Shown here in pieces: positions 12,164-22,429 of a stretch of DNA of 64,000 nucleotides. Below the pieces are notes generated by a model. That model was not told the DNA's origin. It saw nothing but the letters and a program-made list of their open reading frames with translations, and did no database searches. Numbering within the stretch: position 1 is the stretch's first letter; each line of letters opens with the position of its first letter. Origin of the DNA: Ahaetulla prasina (lineage: Eukaryota; Chordata; Lepidosauria; Squamata; Colubridae); assembly GCF_028640845.1 (NCBI RefSeq), contig NC_080540.1, forward strand, positions 99,729,561 to 99,793,560. Reading direction: 5' to 3'. Position numbers and translations under genes: made by a program.

Positions 12164-12269
12164 CAGGGGTCTCCAACCTTAGCAACTTTAAGCCTGGTGG
12201 ACTTCAACTCCCAGAATTCTGGGAGTTGAAGTCCTCCAGGCTTAAAGTTACCAAGGTTGGAGACCCCTG
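12164..12269. mobile_element. Palindromic hAT-type MITE
   Basis: Almost the whole element is an inverted repeat. It starts CAGGGGTCTCCAACCTT and ends AAGGTTGGAGACCCCTG, with GGACTTCAACTCCCAGAATT at the centre. The flanks TTATAGAT and ATCTAGAT match at 6 of 8 positions, as expected of an aged 8-bp target duplication. Relatives lie at 26.95 kb and 60.73 kb. Confidence 0.8.
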
Positions 12270-12277
12270 ATCTAGAT

Positions 12278-12749
12278 CAAATGCTAATGTTGCATTCTTC
12301 CCAGATCAACAGTGAAAAAGGCTCGCCACACCTCATCCAAGGCATTCTGCAACATACCACCTCCATCACAGATAAAATGTTTTCTAGGTCTTCCTTTCCT
12401 TTCCATCAATGAAAAACAATGAAAAATCAATCTGCTTTCTTTCATTTGTCTGGATCCCATTCAGTTCCATCCAACAGATGGATTATTTGTTTTATTTAGT
12501 TCAACGTTCTCAAGATAGCTTTCCCAATTAAGGTCTTGAAATCAACGAATGTGTATTCTTCTTTAGGAGCCCACCGAGAGCATGCTATCCTGGCCACTCA
12601 GAACTTGATATAATCCTTCAGTTCCTTCATGATGTCAATGCCTTTGCCTCAACAGACAGCAACATTTGATTAATACTGCCCAAACTTGGAAACTAACTTG
12701 GGTTATAGACTAGACTGGACAGCCTGAAAAACGTTGCAGAGAAGGTAGT
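12278..12749. other. No gene seen
   Basis: No frame with a domain and no repeat boundary. Confidence 0.5.
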
Positions 12750-12757
12750 GGCAAACC

Positions 12758-13034
12758 CAGGGGTGAAATCCAGCAGGTTCTTACAGGTTCTAGAGAACCA
12801 GTAGCGGAAATTTTGAGCAGTTTGGAGAATCAGCAAATACCACCTCTGGCTGGGCCCAGAGTGGGGTGGTAATGGAGATTTTGCAATTTCCTTCCCCCAC
12901 AAGTGGGGAGGGAATGGGGATTTTGCAGTATCCTTCCCCTGCCATGCCTATCAAGCCACACCCACCAAGCCACACCACACCCACCAAGCCACGCCCACAG
13001 AACCAGTAGTAAAGAAATTTGGATTTTACCACTG
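12758..13034. mobile_element. Non-autonomous hAT element with perfect 8-bp target duplication
   Basis: The ends are CAGGGGTGAAATCCAGCAGG and TTTGGATTTTACCACTG. The exact 8-mer GGCAAACC flanks it at 12750-12757 and 13035-13042, which is diagnostic of hAT-type insertion. The interior carries GTAGCGGAAATTTTGAGCAG and runs of CCACCAAGCCACACC. No transposase frame is present. The same family recurs at 41.25 kb and 61.86 kb. Confidence 0.9.
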
Positions 13035-13042
13035 GGCAAACC

Positions 13043-13884
13043 TTTTGTTCAGCTACCAAGGACAGCATGGATGCCACCACATGGGTAGAAGGAATTGAGC
13101 TTGGCATCTTGGAGACTTCATCTGTGTTATCTTATCGCTGAAGCATATCAATAATTTAAACAGCAGAGCATTCTATTAGAACTTCCACATTGGAGTGATT
13201 TACCAAGGCAGCTGTAACTATAATAGAAATCTGGTTTTCTCAGGTAGCAGATGGCATTTTCTGTATTTTTTGTACATGTACGTATGAACATGTATCATAG
13301 AACAATCAATGGTTGTAGAATTTTCACCAGCGAAAGAAGCACAGCTCTGAGGAGAAATGGCCAAACTTTATTCAATAAGCATCAGGCGCCTGCTTTGCAA
13401 AAAAGGAGAGACCCTGAGCAATAGGAAGAGAAAAGATTTTTTTATAGATTTTGGGGTTGGGGGAGTGGAAAATCTAAAGGAGCTGATTTGTGGATAAATT
13501 TTGAGCAAGTGAGATAGGCACTTAAAGGCAGATGTGTTTCTCTATTGTAAAATAAAGCTGCTAACAATTGGATAGCTAAGAGGATGGAAATTGGAGACAA
13601 ACAAACATGCAGACTTGATTAGGGTGGGCTATCTGTTGTTTCTCACCTCCTTGTTTCCTAGATAAACTTTTTAGGTGAGAGTTTTCAATTGTCTTCTTGT
13701 AATTGGATTAAAAGGCTATTTTGGCAGAGAAAACATAGCAATATCTGAGTTATGTATTAACCTGGAGCTGGTCTACTTTACAAATGCAAGTGGTGTGGCG
13801 GAACAAGGACAGCAGAAGGAAATGGAGAAAGAGTTTGCAACTGGAGCTCAAGGCAGTGACCACAGTCTCTTCCCATTTTGATCC
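13043..13884. other. No gene seen
   Basis: Short chance frames only. Confidence 0.5.
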
Positions 13885-14012
13885 ATCCAGAACACCTCTG
13901 TGAGCTAGAGGTTAGGTTGAGAGAGACTATCTGATCCAAAGTTAGCCAGTGAGACTCTCAGTATAATAATGGATTTGAACCCAAGTCGCCCTTATGCCAG
14001 CCCAACACCTTA
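13885..14012 (-). mobile_element. tRNA-derived SINE head remnant, minus strand
   Basis: The plus strand holds GGATTTGAACCCAAGTCGCC, which read in reverse is a box B-like GGGTTCAAATCC. The preceding AGTTAGCCAGTGAGACTCTC resembles the reversed body of a Sauria-type SINE. It is old and diverged. Confidence 0.5.
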
Positions 14013-14142
14013 ATTTCTAAAATCAAAGATAGTAATGAAAATTCATAAGGATTCTGTCTCTTTGGAGCCGCTTTCATGGGGGGGGGGGAAGGACAGTCTC
14101 ACTGTGATGCCCACTGTGCCTACTCTAGTGGCATATTCTTAA

Positions 14143-14215
14143 CCAAGGGTTCTCATATTGACTGAGGAATTCTGGGAATTGAAGTCCACACATCTTTAAG
14201 TTGCCAAGATTGTCT
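14143..14215. mobile_element. Partial palindromic hAT-type MITE
   Basis: Carries AATTCTGGGAATTGAAGTCC and CTTTAAGTTGCCAAGATTG, the right half of the palindromic family at 12.16 and 26.95 kb. The left half is worn or lost. Confidence 0.55.
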
Positions 14216-14590
14216 GCTATAGACAATCTAGTTCTGGCCCAATGCTTGACTAGGAGAAAAGTTGCAGACACAATAATACCTGGAGGAAGAAAGGCTAGTA
14301 TTATGAGGCCAACAGATGTTTTCATTACTTTTCCTGAAACTGCCACATTCACCAATTATTGATGCTGTCTGCATGTTGGATATATATTAAGCACACTCAT
14401 TGGATAGCAGTACTGTTACTATCTAAGCAATTTACTCCTTTATTTTGCAAATGCTGGTGTTATGCACATAGGGAAAAGTACAAAATCAAAACAGGAAGCT
14501 CATTAAGCTAACATCAATTCTTCTGAGTAGCTCAGCACAAATCTGAGATTATTTGCACTGATACATCTTTCATTTACATCAATAATTCTA
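14216..14590. other. No gene seen
   Basis: AT-rich sequence without recognisable features. Confidence 0.5.
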
Positions 14591-14768
14591 AACTTGTTCA
14601 ATCTGTATAAGCTGTATAAATATAATTATTTCATGCTTATACTTATATATATATATATATACTTATATGTCGTATAGTTATTTCATGCTTATGCTTATAT
14701 ATACCATTGTGACAAAATAAAAAATAAAAAAATAAATAAAACAAAACTTGTTCAATCTGTATAAGCTG
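14591..14768 (+). mobile_element. Extremely 5'-truncated LINE tail with 24-bp target duplication
   Basis: A 24-bp sequence beginning AACTTGTTCAATCTGTATAA occurs at 14591-14614 and again at 14745-14768. Between them lie 130 bp of TA-rich 3' UTR ending CCATTGTGACAAAATAAAAA and an (AAATA)-type tail. The same TTGTGACAAAATAAATAAA end closes the LINE at 39.0-39.7 kb. This fits target-primed reverse transcription that stopped almost at once. Confidence 0.85.
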
Positions 14769-15028
14769 ATGTTAAGATAACCCATCCTATTTTCCTGGTA
14801 TTTTTATAAAACAGATTTTTTTTAAATGGACTAATACAACTTTCCTATTTATTACAAGCAGGAAAATAGCAATTACATTCCTCCTGAAACCAGCCAAGTT
14901 CCATTACAAAAGTGCTTTATAATATCAAAGAGTTAGAGGGAAATCTTATTGTTTTTATGGTTTAATATGGACTGCGGAGTCTTTGAAATAGGAACTGAAG
15001 CTCCAGATCCTCTGCTTATGGTCCATTC

Positions 15029-15372
15029 TTATTTATTTATTTTATTTATTTTATTTATTTCGATTTTTATACCGCCCTTCTCCCGAAGGACTCAGGGCGA
15101 TGTACAGCCAAGTAAAAATTCAATATATAAACATTAAAAAGAGGTTAAAAAGAAATATTATAATGTGGCCGAAATTTTAAAACAGTTTAAAATCTTAAGA
15201 CATAAATACCCCAATAAAATTTCAATCCAGTCCCGCTTGAATAAATAGGTGCGTTTTCAGCTCACGCCGAAAGGTCCGAAGATCAGGCACTTGACGTAAA
15301 CCAGGGGGAAGTTCATTCCAGAGCGTAGGAGCTCCAACAGAGAAGGCCCTTCCCCTGGGGGCCGCCAATCGA
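15029..15372 (-). mobile_element. L2-clade LINE 3' end, minus strand
   Basis: The plus strand starts with TTTAT repeats, then ACCGCCCTTCTCCCGAAGGA, the reversed tail hairpin (15071-15099). On the minus strand the coding end reads through the FSVGAP, WNELPPGLRQ and RELKTHLF-type motifs of the 4.3 kb copy. It is cut off near 15372. Confidence 0.85.
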
Positions 15373-16334
15373 CATTCTTGACCTAAAGCTTGCTTTTTTC
15401 CACTGAGGTTGTTCCTTCATTGTCAACCACTACCTGGCCCTCAAACAAACAGAGATATCTTGGAAGAACATGGGAAAGACATTGGTGAATGGGAGTTGGA
15501 AAATATCCCTTGTTTCATGTAATTGCTTAAGCATTTCACTTTCAAGTAGGAGGCTGGATCCATGACAGAACTAATAAGAAATGGTTATGCAATGTTGTGC
15601 AAATATTTGTGAACTAAAATTACCTCCTACAGAACATTTCCAAGGAGTGCTTTCATACCCCAAATGGCCTTTGGCAACTGTAACAGGTACCTTTGCACTA
15701 GCAACTCACCCCGGCCTTCTGCCTTTCATGCAAGGAGGGTGTCAGATGGACACAGTAGAGGCCAGCTCTTGAATAACATATAGCCTTAAAAAAAGATGCC
15801 AAAATGCCACAACAGTGTACATTTCATTGTTTACAAAGTGCAAAGGAGATTGCTGTTCTCTATTTGTAAGATTGTTCCTGCATCTGGAGGACAAATTCCT
15901 TACAGACAAATTCCTAATCAAAGTTTACTGATGTATTCTGAAGCTATTCCAAATTAATTAGCAGCTCTTTCTTTTGAAGAAAAGCAGGAAAATAATAATA
16001 ATATAGTGGTTTCCCACATAATAGTAAGGGATTAGATAAAGTCCTGTGGACATTGTTTACTAAAATCCCACTAAATTCACTGCAATGGCTGGTGGCCAGA
16101 TTATGGCCCTGATAGTTGCAGACCTGTGCTTGCATGCCATATAGTAGAACTAAAAGTATCCATTCTTTGTTCAAAATCTGGGGAGAAACAAGGTGAATTG
16201 CATAAGCCTTTTTAAACAATTTGAGAGCAGCCGTGACAAAAACGCAATCCAGTCTGAGGTGGGAAAAATGGAACTCTAATACTGCCACAAACCTCCTTGT
16301 TTCATTGTGCTCTGGATTCACATTAGGCCCTGTA
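15373..16334. other. No gene seen
   Basis: A 182-codon minus-strand frame (15944-16492) is open by chance. Its upstream part lies inside a TIR element and it has no domain. Confidence 0.5.
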
Positions 16335-17255
16335 CAGGTAATCCTCAACTTGTGATCGCAACTGGGGCCAGAATTTCTGTTACTAAGCAAGGCAAACATT
16401 AAGTAAGTTATACATGATTGTACAACGTTTTTTATCATGGTTGTTAAGTGAATCACTGTAGTTCTTCCGTGAATCATGCGGTCATTAAACAAATCCAGCC
16501 TTCCCTATTGACTTTGCTTCTTGAAAGCCCTCTGGGAAGGCCTCAAATGCTGATCACATGACCCTAGGACATTGTAACTGTTATAAATACTGTATAGACT
16601 GGTTACCAAGTTGATTTGGTAATCAAAATTACCAAACTTTGATCATGTGACCCTGGAGATGCTGAAATGATTGCAAGCAGGGGTGACATGCTCCCGGTTC
16701 GCACCGGATCACCCGATCTGGTAGCAATGGCAGTGGGTGGTTCGGAGAATCATTAGCAAAAATCCCTGCCCCCCCCACCCCAGTTGAGCCACGCAATCAT
16801 CAGAGGTTTGTTTTTTTTACTTTTAAAAGCATTTTTTCTTCTGCTGAAAAAAAGCTTTTAAAAGTAAAAAAACCCAAAATCCTCTGATGATTGCGCGGCT
16901 CAGCTGGGTGCTAGCCAAAAAACCGGGGGGGGGGGAGTCCATTTTTCCTCCCAGCAGGCTCCCTGAAGCCTGCTGGGAGGAAAAACGGACTTTTCCCCCC
17001 CCTCCCCATTTTTTGGGGTGGCTAGCAGGCTTCAGGTAGGCTGGGAGGAAAAACGGGGTGTGTGGGAAGGGGTTGTTTTTGGGAGAGAGAGTCACATGAT
17101 CCCTCCACCAAGCCACACCCAGAGAACCGGTAGCAAAAAAATTTAGATTTCACCCCTGGTTGCAAGGGTAAGGACCAATTGTAAGTCACAGTTTTCAGTG
17201 CCGTTGTAAGTTTGAACGGTTGCTAAATGAATGGTTGTAAGCTGAGGACTACCTG
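16335..17255 (+). mobile_element. Tag-family TIR element split by a hAT
   Basis: Starts CAGGTAATCCTCAACTTGTG and ends GTAAGCTGAGGACTACCTG. The body between 16335 and 16677 and the piece from 17159 to 17255 align with opposite ends of the copies at 10.2 and 38.5 kb. The middle 481 bp is a separate insertion. Confidence 0.8.
16678..17158. mobile_element. hAT-type element nested in the TIR element
   Basis: Ends are CAGGGGTGACATGCTCCC and AGATTTCACCCCTG. Flanks are ATTGCAAG (16670-16677) and GTTGCAAG (17159-17166), 7 of 8 matching. The interior has an inverted pair around CCTCTGATGATTGCG, poly-G and poly-C runs and AGCAGGCT palindromes. No transposase frame is seen. A relative with the same CTCCCG start lies at 43.45 kb. 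Confidence 0.85.
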
Positions 17256-18833
17256 AACCCACTTCCACGAGAGGAAAAACTCTCATTCATGGTAACTTGT
17301 TTGTAGAAGTCTTCCTTCCATAGACCTACTAGGAAGCCTTGGGCATCAAGACTGCAGCACAGACAGAGTTAGAAGCCTAAATCTGTGCTGCTGCTGGTGT
17401 CTCTCTGTCTCTGTCTCTGTCTCTCTGTCTCTCTCTCTTTCTCTCTCTCTCTGCCCCCCCCCACACCCTTACCTACCTACCAACCTACCTCTGTGCTGGC
17501 TATTTCTTTCTAAAAAGATAATCACCTAATTGCTCATTGCTTGAATGGCATTATCTCTGGGGAGGTGAACGGGGCTCAGAAACCTGAGCTTGAAAACACA
17601 AACCAAACCGTCCCTGCACAATGAACCCAGTGAAATCCAAGGGAAAAAGATTTGTTGAGAATCAGCAATGAGGGGCCCTTGGAGCGCATGTGCTATCATT
17701 GGGGAAAATATTTCTCACTGAGTTGTGCGTGTGTGTGTGTGTCCCCCCCCTGTTTGTTGCTTTGTCCTTGTTTTGGTTATTGTTTTTTTTTTCCTCCATT
17801 GCGCACATGCTTGGGTCCATCTGGGTTCATTTCCATGTCCCTTCTTTTTCCTGAGTACATTCTGCTGAGGAAAACTATCTAAACAATTACTCCCATGGAG
17901 TGAAGAATGCGCAAATAAGACCATTTTAAAGCAAATAAATAAATAAACTGAGCCAACCTGTGTATTGACTCATAGCTACAGTGCTGGCAAAACAAAAGGT
18001 AACCCAATGAGCAGAAGGACATGTCCTTTGCGTGAAAGGCTCAATCTTTTTTTTCTTCCTTTCCCTTTTTGGCCTGTGTGTCCTTGCCTGTTGTGTAGTG
18101 GGATATTTATCAGACAGGAACAATTCATTACCCAATCCCTCTCCAGCTGGAGTTCTAGAGGAAGGAGATCTTTAGGACCACAAACTTCCTGAGTTTACTG
18201 TGAATTACCTCATACATATTTGAAACAATAAGCTTGTACAGCCAAGATTACTTGGCTGAAAAACACGAGGGTTGTTCTAGGAGAGGAAAATGGATTTCCT
18301 GCAAGAATCATCTTCTTCCCTCCTCTCTTTTCTGTGTCTATTCTGACAAAAGCTACAGGTTCCTTCCTGCAAACGTTGGGGTGTGTGTGGTGTCTAAGGA
18401 GGGTATCCCTCTTTGCTTTGCTTTGAAGGCCAGCTGAAGAATTCATCATAACCTCTTTTAAAAAAAACCCCACAACCATATGAAATTCTTACTCTTTGTG
18501 GATATTCTACATTTTCCTTTAGCAATGGCCCTTTTTTAAAAATTTGTGCTAAACTTCAACGATCAACACAAATTGGGAATTTCTGTTCCAAACTATAACT
18601 TGATGAGTTGTCATTCTTTTATTCTGGTCTATAACTCTGCTCTCACAATTCCCGTGATTACAGTTCATTTTTGAAAGGGACTTGCAGTTCCCTCTGTTCT
18701 GTTTCCGTGCAATGTGTTCAGAGGCTCAAAAGGTTCAGATAAAATGGTTGTTGTGCAAACAGAGTTGTTATTTTACTTAAACATAGCTACCAGTGAGCTT
18801 AAATATGGGCTTTATTTGCATTACAGTTTCTTT
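16818..18833. repeat. Tandem duplication, copy 1 (~2.0 kb)
   Basis: Almost the whole segment recurs directly downstream at an offset of 1971-1982 bp. It begins inside the nested hAT and includes the right end of the TIR element, a TCTCTG microsatellite (17399-17467), a TG/C tract near 17730 and otherwise gene-free sequence. Frames such as 17652-17882 and 17926-18135 recur in copy 2 with only slight change and have no domain. Confidence 0.9.
17399..17467. repeat. (TCTCTG)n / (TC)n microsatellite
   Basis: A pyrimidine run ending in a C-run and CACACCC. The copy in the downstream duplicate (about 19390-19440) is shorter, so the tract changed length after duplication. Confidence 0.9.
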
Positions 18834-19390
18834 TTTTTAAAAGCATTTTTCTTCTGCTGAAAAAGCTTTTAAAAGTAAAACAAATCCTCTGATGATTGCG
18901 GCTCAACTGGGTGCTAGCCAAAAACCGGAGTCCATTTTCCTCCCAGCAGGCTCCCTGAAGCCTGCTGGGAGGAAAAACGGACTTTTCCCCCCCTCCCCAT
19001 TTTTTGGGGTGGCTAGCAGGCTTCAGGTAGGCTGGGAGGAAAAACGGGGTGTGTGGGAAGGGGTTGTTTTTGGGAGAGAGAGTCACATGATCCCTCCACC
19101 AAGCCACACCCAGAGAACCGGTAGCAAAAAAATTTAGATTTCACCCCTGGTTGCAAGGGTAAGGACCAATTGTAAGTCACAGTTTTCAGTGCCGTTGTAA
19201 GTTTGAACGGTTGCTAAATGAATGGTTGTAAGCTGAGGACTACCTGAACCCACTTCCACGAGAGGAAAAACTCTCATTCATGGTAACTTGTTTGTAGAAG
19301 TCTTCCTTCCATAGACCTACTAGGAAGCCTTGGGCATCAAGACTGCAGCACAGACAGAGTTAGAAGCCTAAATCTGTGCTGCTGCTGGTG

Positions 19391-19423
<33 letters not shown>

Positions 19424-20807
19424 GCCCCCCCCCCACACACCCTTACCTACCTACCAACCTACCTCTGTGCTGGCTATTTCTTTCTAAAAAGATAATCACC
19501 TAATTGCTCATTGCTTGAATGGCGTTATCTCTGGGGAGGTGAACGGGGCTCAGAAACCTGAGCTTGAAAACACAAACCAAACCGTCCCTGCACAATGAAC
19601 CCAGTGAAATCCAAGGGAAAAAGATTTGTTGAGAATCAGCAATGAGGGGCCCTTGGAGCGCATGTGCTATCATTGGGGAAAATATTTCTCACTGAGTTGT
19701 GCGTGTGTGTGTGTGTCCCCCCCTGTTTGTTGCTTTGTCCTTGTTTTGGTTATTGTTTTTTTTTTCCTCCATTGCGCACATGCTTGGGTCCATCTGGGTT
19801 CATTTCCATGTCCCTTCTTTTTCCTGAGTACATTCTGCTGAGGAAAACTATCTAAACAATTACTCCCATGGAGTGAAGAATGCGCAAATAAGACCATTTT
19901 AAAGCAAATAAATAAATAAACTGAGCCAACCTGTGTATTGACTCATAGCTACAGTGCTGGCAAAACAAAAGGTAACCCAATGAGCAGAAGGACATGTCCT
20001 TTGCGTGAAAGGCTCAATCTTTTTTTTCTTCCTTTCCCTTTTTGGCCTGTGTGTCCTTGCCTGTTGTATAGTGGGATATTTATCAGACAGGAACAATTCA
20101 TTACCCAATCCCTCTCCAGCTGGAGTTCTAGAGGAAGGAGATCTTTAGGACCACAAACTTCCTGAGTTTACTGTGAATTACCTCATACATATTTGAAACA
20201 ATAAGCATGTACAGCCAAGATTACTTGGCTGAAAAACACGAGGGTTGTTCTAGGAGAGGAAAATGGATTTCCTGCAAGAATCATCTTCTTCCCTCCTCTC
20301 TTTTCTGTGTCTATTCTGACAAAAGCTACAGGTTCCTTCCTGCAAACGTTGGGGTGTGTGGTGTCTAAGGAGGGTATCCCTCTTTGCTTTGCTTTGAAGG
20401 CCAGCTGAAGAATTCATCATAACCTCTTTTAAAAAAAACCCCACAACCATATGAAATTCTTACTCTTTGTGGATATTCTACATTTTCCTTTAGCAATGGC
20501 CCTTTTTTAAAAATTTGTGCTAAACTTCAACGATCAACACAAATTGGGAATTTCTGTTCCAAACTATAACTTGATGAGTTGTCATTCTTTTATTCTGGTC
20601 TATAACTCTGCTCTCACAATTCCCGTGATTACAGTTCATTTTTGAAAGGGACTTGCAGTTCCCTCTGTTCTGTTTCCGTGCAATGTGTTCAGAGGCTCAA
20701 AAGGTTCAGATAAAATGGTTGTTGTGCAAACAGAGTTGTTATTTTACTTAAACATAGCTACCAGTGAGCTTAAATATGGGCTTTATTTGCATTACAGTTT
20801 CTTTTTT
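18834..20807. repeat. Tandem duplication, copy 2 (~1.97 kb)
   Basis: Follows copy 1 without spacer. The junction lies in a T-rich stretch where TTACAGTTTCTTTTTTTT runs into AAAAGCATTTTTCTTCTGCT. Beyond the hAT part, differences are few, for example GTGTAG/GTATAG, AAGCTT/AAGCAT and one TG unit. The hAT part has lost several short homopolymer blocks. The segment ends at the same TTACAGTTTC before diverging at about 20807. Confidence 0.9.
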
Positions 20808-20912
20808 TGAGTTACAAGAAAAACCTCAATTTAAATTCAGTCTGTACATACTTAATACCATACATTATTCTCTTTTAACAGAAGCCCAGGGAGATTGTTC
20901 ATATTTTGTTTT

Positions 20913-21700
20913 TAGAATAGAATAGAATAGAATAGAATTTTTTATTGGCCAAATGTGATTGGACACACAAGGAATTTGTCTTGGTGCATATGCTCTCAGT
21001 ACATTAAAGAAAAGATACCTTCATCAAGGTACAACATTTACAACATGGTCAATATATCAATATAAATCATAAGGATTGCCAGCAACAAAGTTACAGTCAT
21101 ACAGTCATAAGTGGAAAGAGATTGGTGATGGGAACTATAAAACGATTAATAGTAGTGCAGATTCAGTAAATAGTCTGACAGTGTTGAGGGAATTATTTGT
21201 TTAGCAGAGTGATGGCCTTCGGGAAAAAACTGTTCTTGTGTCCAGTTGTTCTGGTGTGCAGTGCTCTATAGCGTCGTTTTGAGGGTAGGAGTTGAAACAG
21301 TTTATGTCCAGGATGCGAGGGGTCTGTAAATATTTTCACGGCCCTCTTCTTGATTCGTGCAGTATACAGGTCCTCAATGGAAGGCAGGTTGGTAGCAATT
21401 ATTTTTTCTGCAGTTCTAATTATCCTCTGAAGTCTGTGTTTTTCTTGTTGGGTTGCAGAACCGAACCAGACAGTTATAGAGGTGCAAATGACAGACTCAA
21501 TAATTCCTCTGTAGAACTGAATCAGCAGCTCCTTGGGTAGTTTGAGCTTACTGAGTTGGCGCAGAAAGAACATTCTTTGTTGTCCTTTTTTAATGATGTT
21601 TTTGATGTTAGCTGTCCATTTGAGATCTTGCGATATGATAGAACCTAGAAATTTGAAGGTTTCTACTGTTGATACTGTGTTGTCAAGTATTGTGAGAGTA
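20913..21700 (-). mobile_element. CR1-L3-like LINE 3' part, minus strand, with (AATAG)n
   Basis: On the plus strand it starts with AATAG units, then TTTTTTATTGGCCAAATGTG and the reversed 3' UTR, then the end of the reverse transcriptase ORF. It is a longer copy of the fragment at 9.7 kb. It fades out near 21700, where CTACTGTTGATACTGTGTTG ends the similarity I can see. Confidence 0.85.
21193..21582 (-). pseudogene. C-terminal end of LINE reverse transcriptase ORF
   Basis: An open frame of about 126 codons with LPKELLIQFYRGIIESV near its start, then RLQRIIRTAEKII, LPSIEDLYTARIKKRA and DPSHPGHKLFQLLPSKRRYR. It ends LLNK-stop. This is the standard C-terminal tail of CR1-superfamily ORF2, downstream of the catalytic core. 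The catalytic part is missing, so the copy is non-functional. The same protein end occurs at 59.3 kb and, more decayed, at 40.9 kb. Confidence 0.8.
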
Positions 21701-21957
21701 AGAATTTAGTATGAATCTCTTCATATTAAGGACTATTTTATAAACTAATATGTATCTCCTTCCCAAATAGAATATATTTACTGAATGAGTCCAGCATGAT
21801 CTAGTAATGGAGCTATTATGTCTGCTCCAGTACCACTGCAGGACATAAATCAATTTTGTGGTATTGTAGGGAGAGGTGGGAGCTTTTAAATCCTCTGAAT
21901 TCATAGCTCTCCTTAGCATATCTTGTAGGGCCAAATAAGCATATCTCTGTTTTTCCC

Positions 21958-22265
21958 TCTTACGACCATTGTAGCATTCCCATGGTCACGTGATCAAAAT
22001 TCAGATGCTTGGCAAGTCATTTATATTTATGACCGTTGTTGTGTCCCTGGGTCACGTGATTCTCTTTTGTGACCTTCTGACAAGCAAAGTCAATGGGGAA
22101 TCCCAGATTCACTTAACAACCATGTAACTAACTTAACAACTGCAATGATTCACTTAACAACTGTGGCAAGAAAAGATGTAAAATGGGGCAAACTCACTTA
22201 ACTAATGTTTCACTTAACAACATAAATTTTGGGCTCAATTGTGGTCGTAAGTTGAAGGCTACCTG
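21958..22265 (-). mobile_element. Tag-family TIR element, minus strand, one end missing
   Basis: The plus strand carries CACTTAACAACTGTGGCAAG and ends GGTCGTAAGTTGAAGGCTAC plus CTG. This is the reverse of the copies at 10.2 and 38.5 kb. The other terminal repeat is not recognisable. Confidence 0.7.
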
Positions 22266-22304
22266 TATTTTTTAGAAATAACTTAAGGTGACAAACATTT
22301 CCAG

Positions 22305-22425
22305 CACATGTTCCTCCTCCTATTTTCCCCAAAACAACAACCTTGTGATATGGGTTGGCTGAGAGTGACTGGCTCAAAGTCAATCAGGTGATGAAGACTT
22401 TTGAAGGATACTAAGGATTGCAAAC
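22305..22425 (-). mobile_element. Sauria-type SINE fragment, minus strand
   Basis: CCTCCTATTTTCCCC, CAACAACCTTGTGATATGGG and AGTGACTGGCTCAAAGTCA are the reversed body motifs of the squamate SINE seen at 25.96 kb. No tRNA head is visible. Confidence 0.55.
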
Positions 22426-22429
22426 TTCA

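Noticed and set aside
12790..13107. Minus-strand frames with Gly/Val/Trp repeats, similar to 41214-41583 and 61735-62182
   Set aside because: Similarity comes from sharing the same non-autonomous hAT family, whose CCACCAAGCCAC repeats translate this way.
15944..16492. 182-codon minus-strand frame
   Set aside because: No domain. The N-terminal portion lies in a TIR element with copies elsewhere that lack the frame, so it is open by chance.
16823..17116. Recurrent minus-strand frame, present again at 18799-19107
   Set aside because: Its conservation is due to the recent tandem duplication of hAT sequence, not selection.
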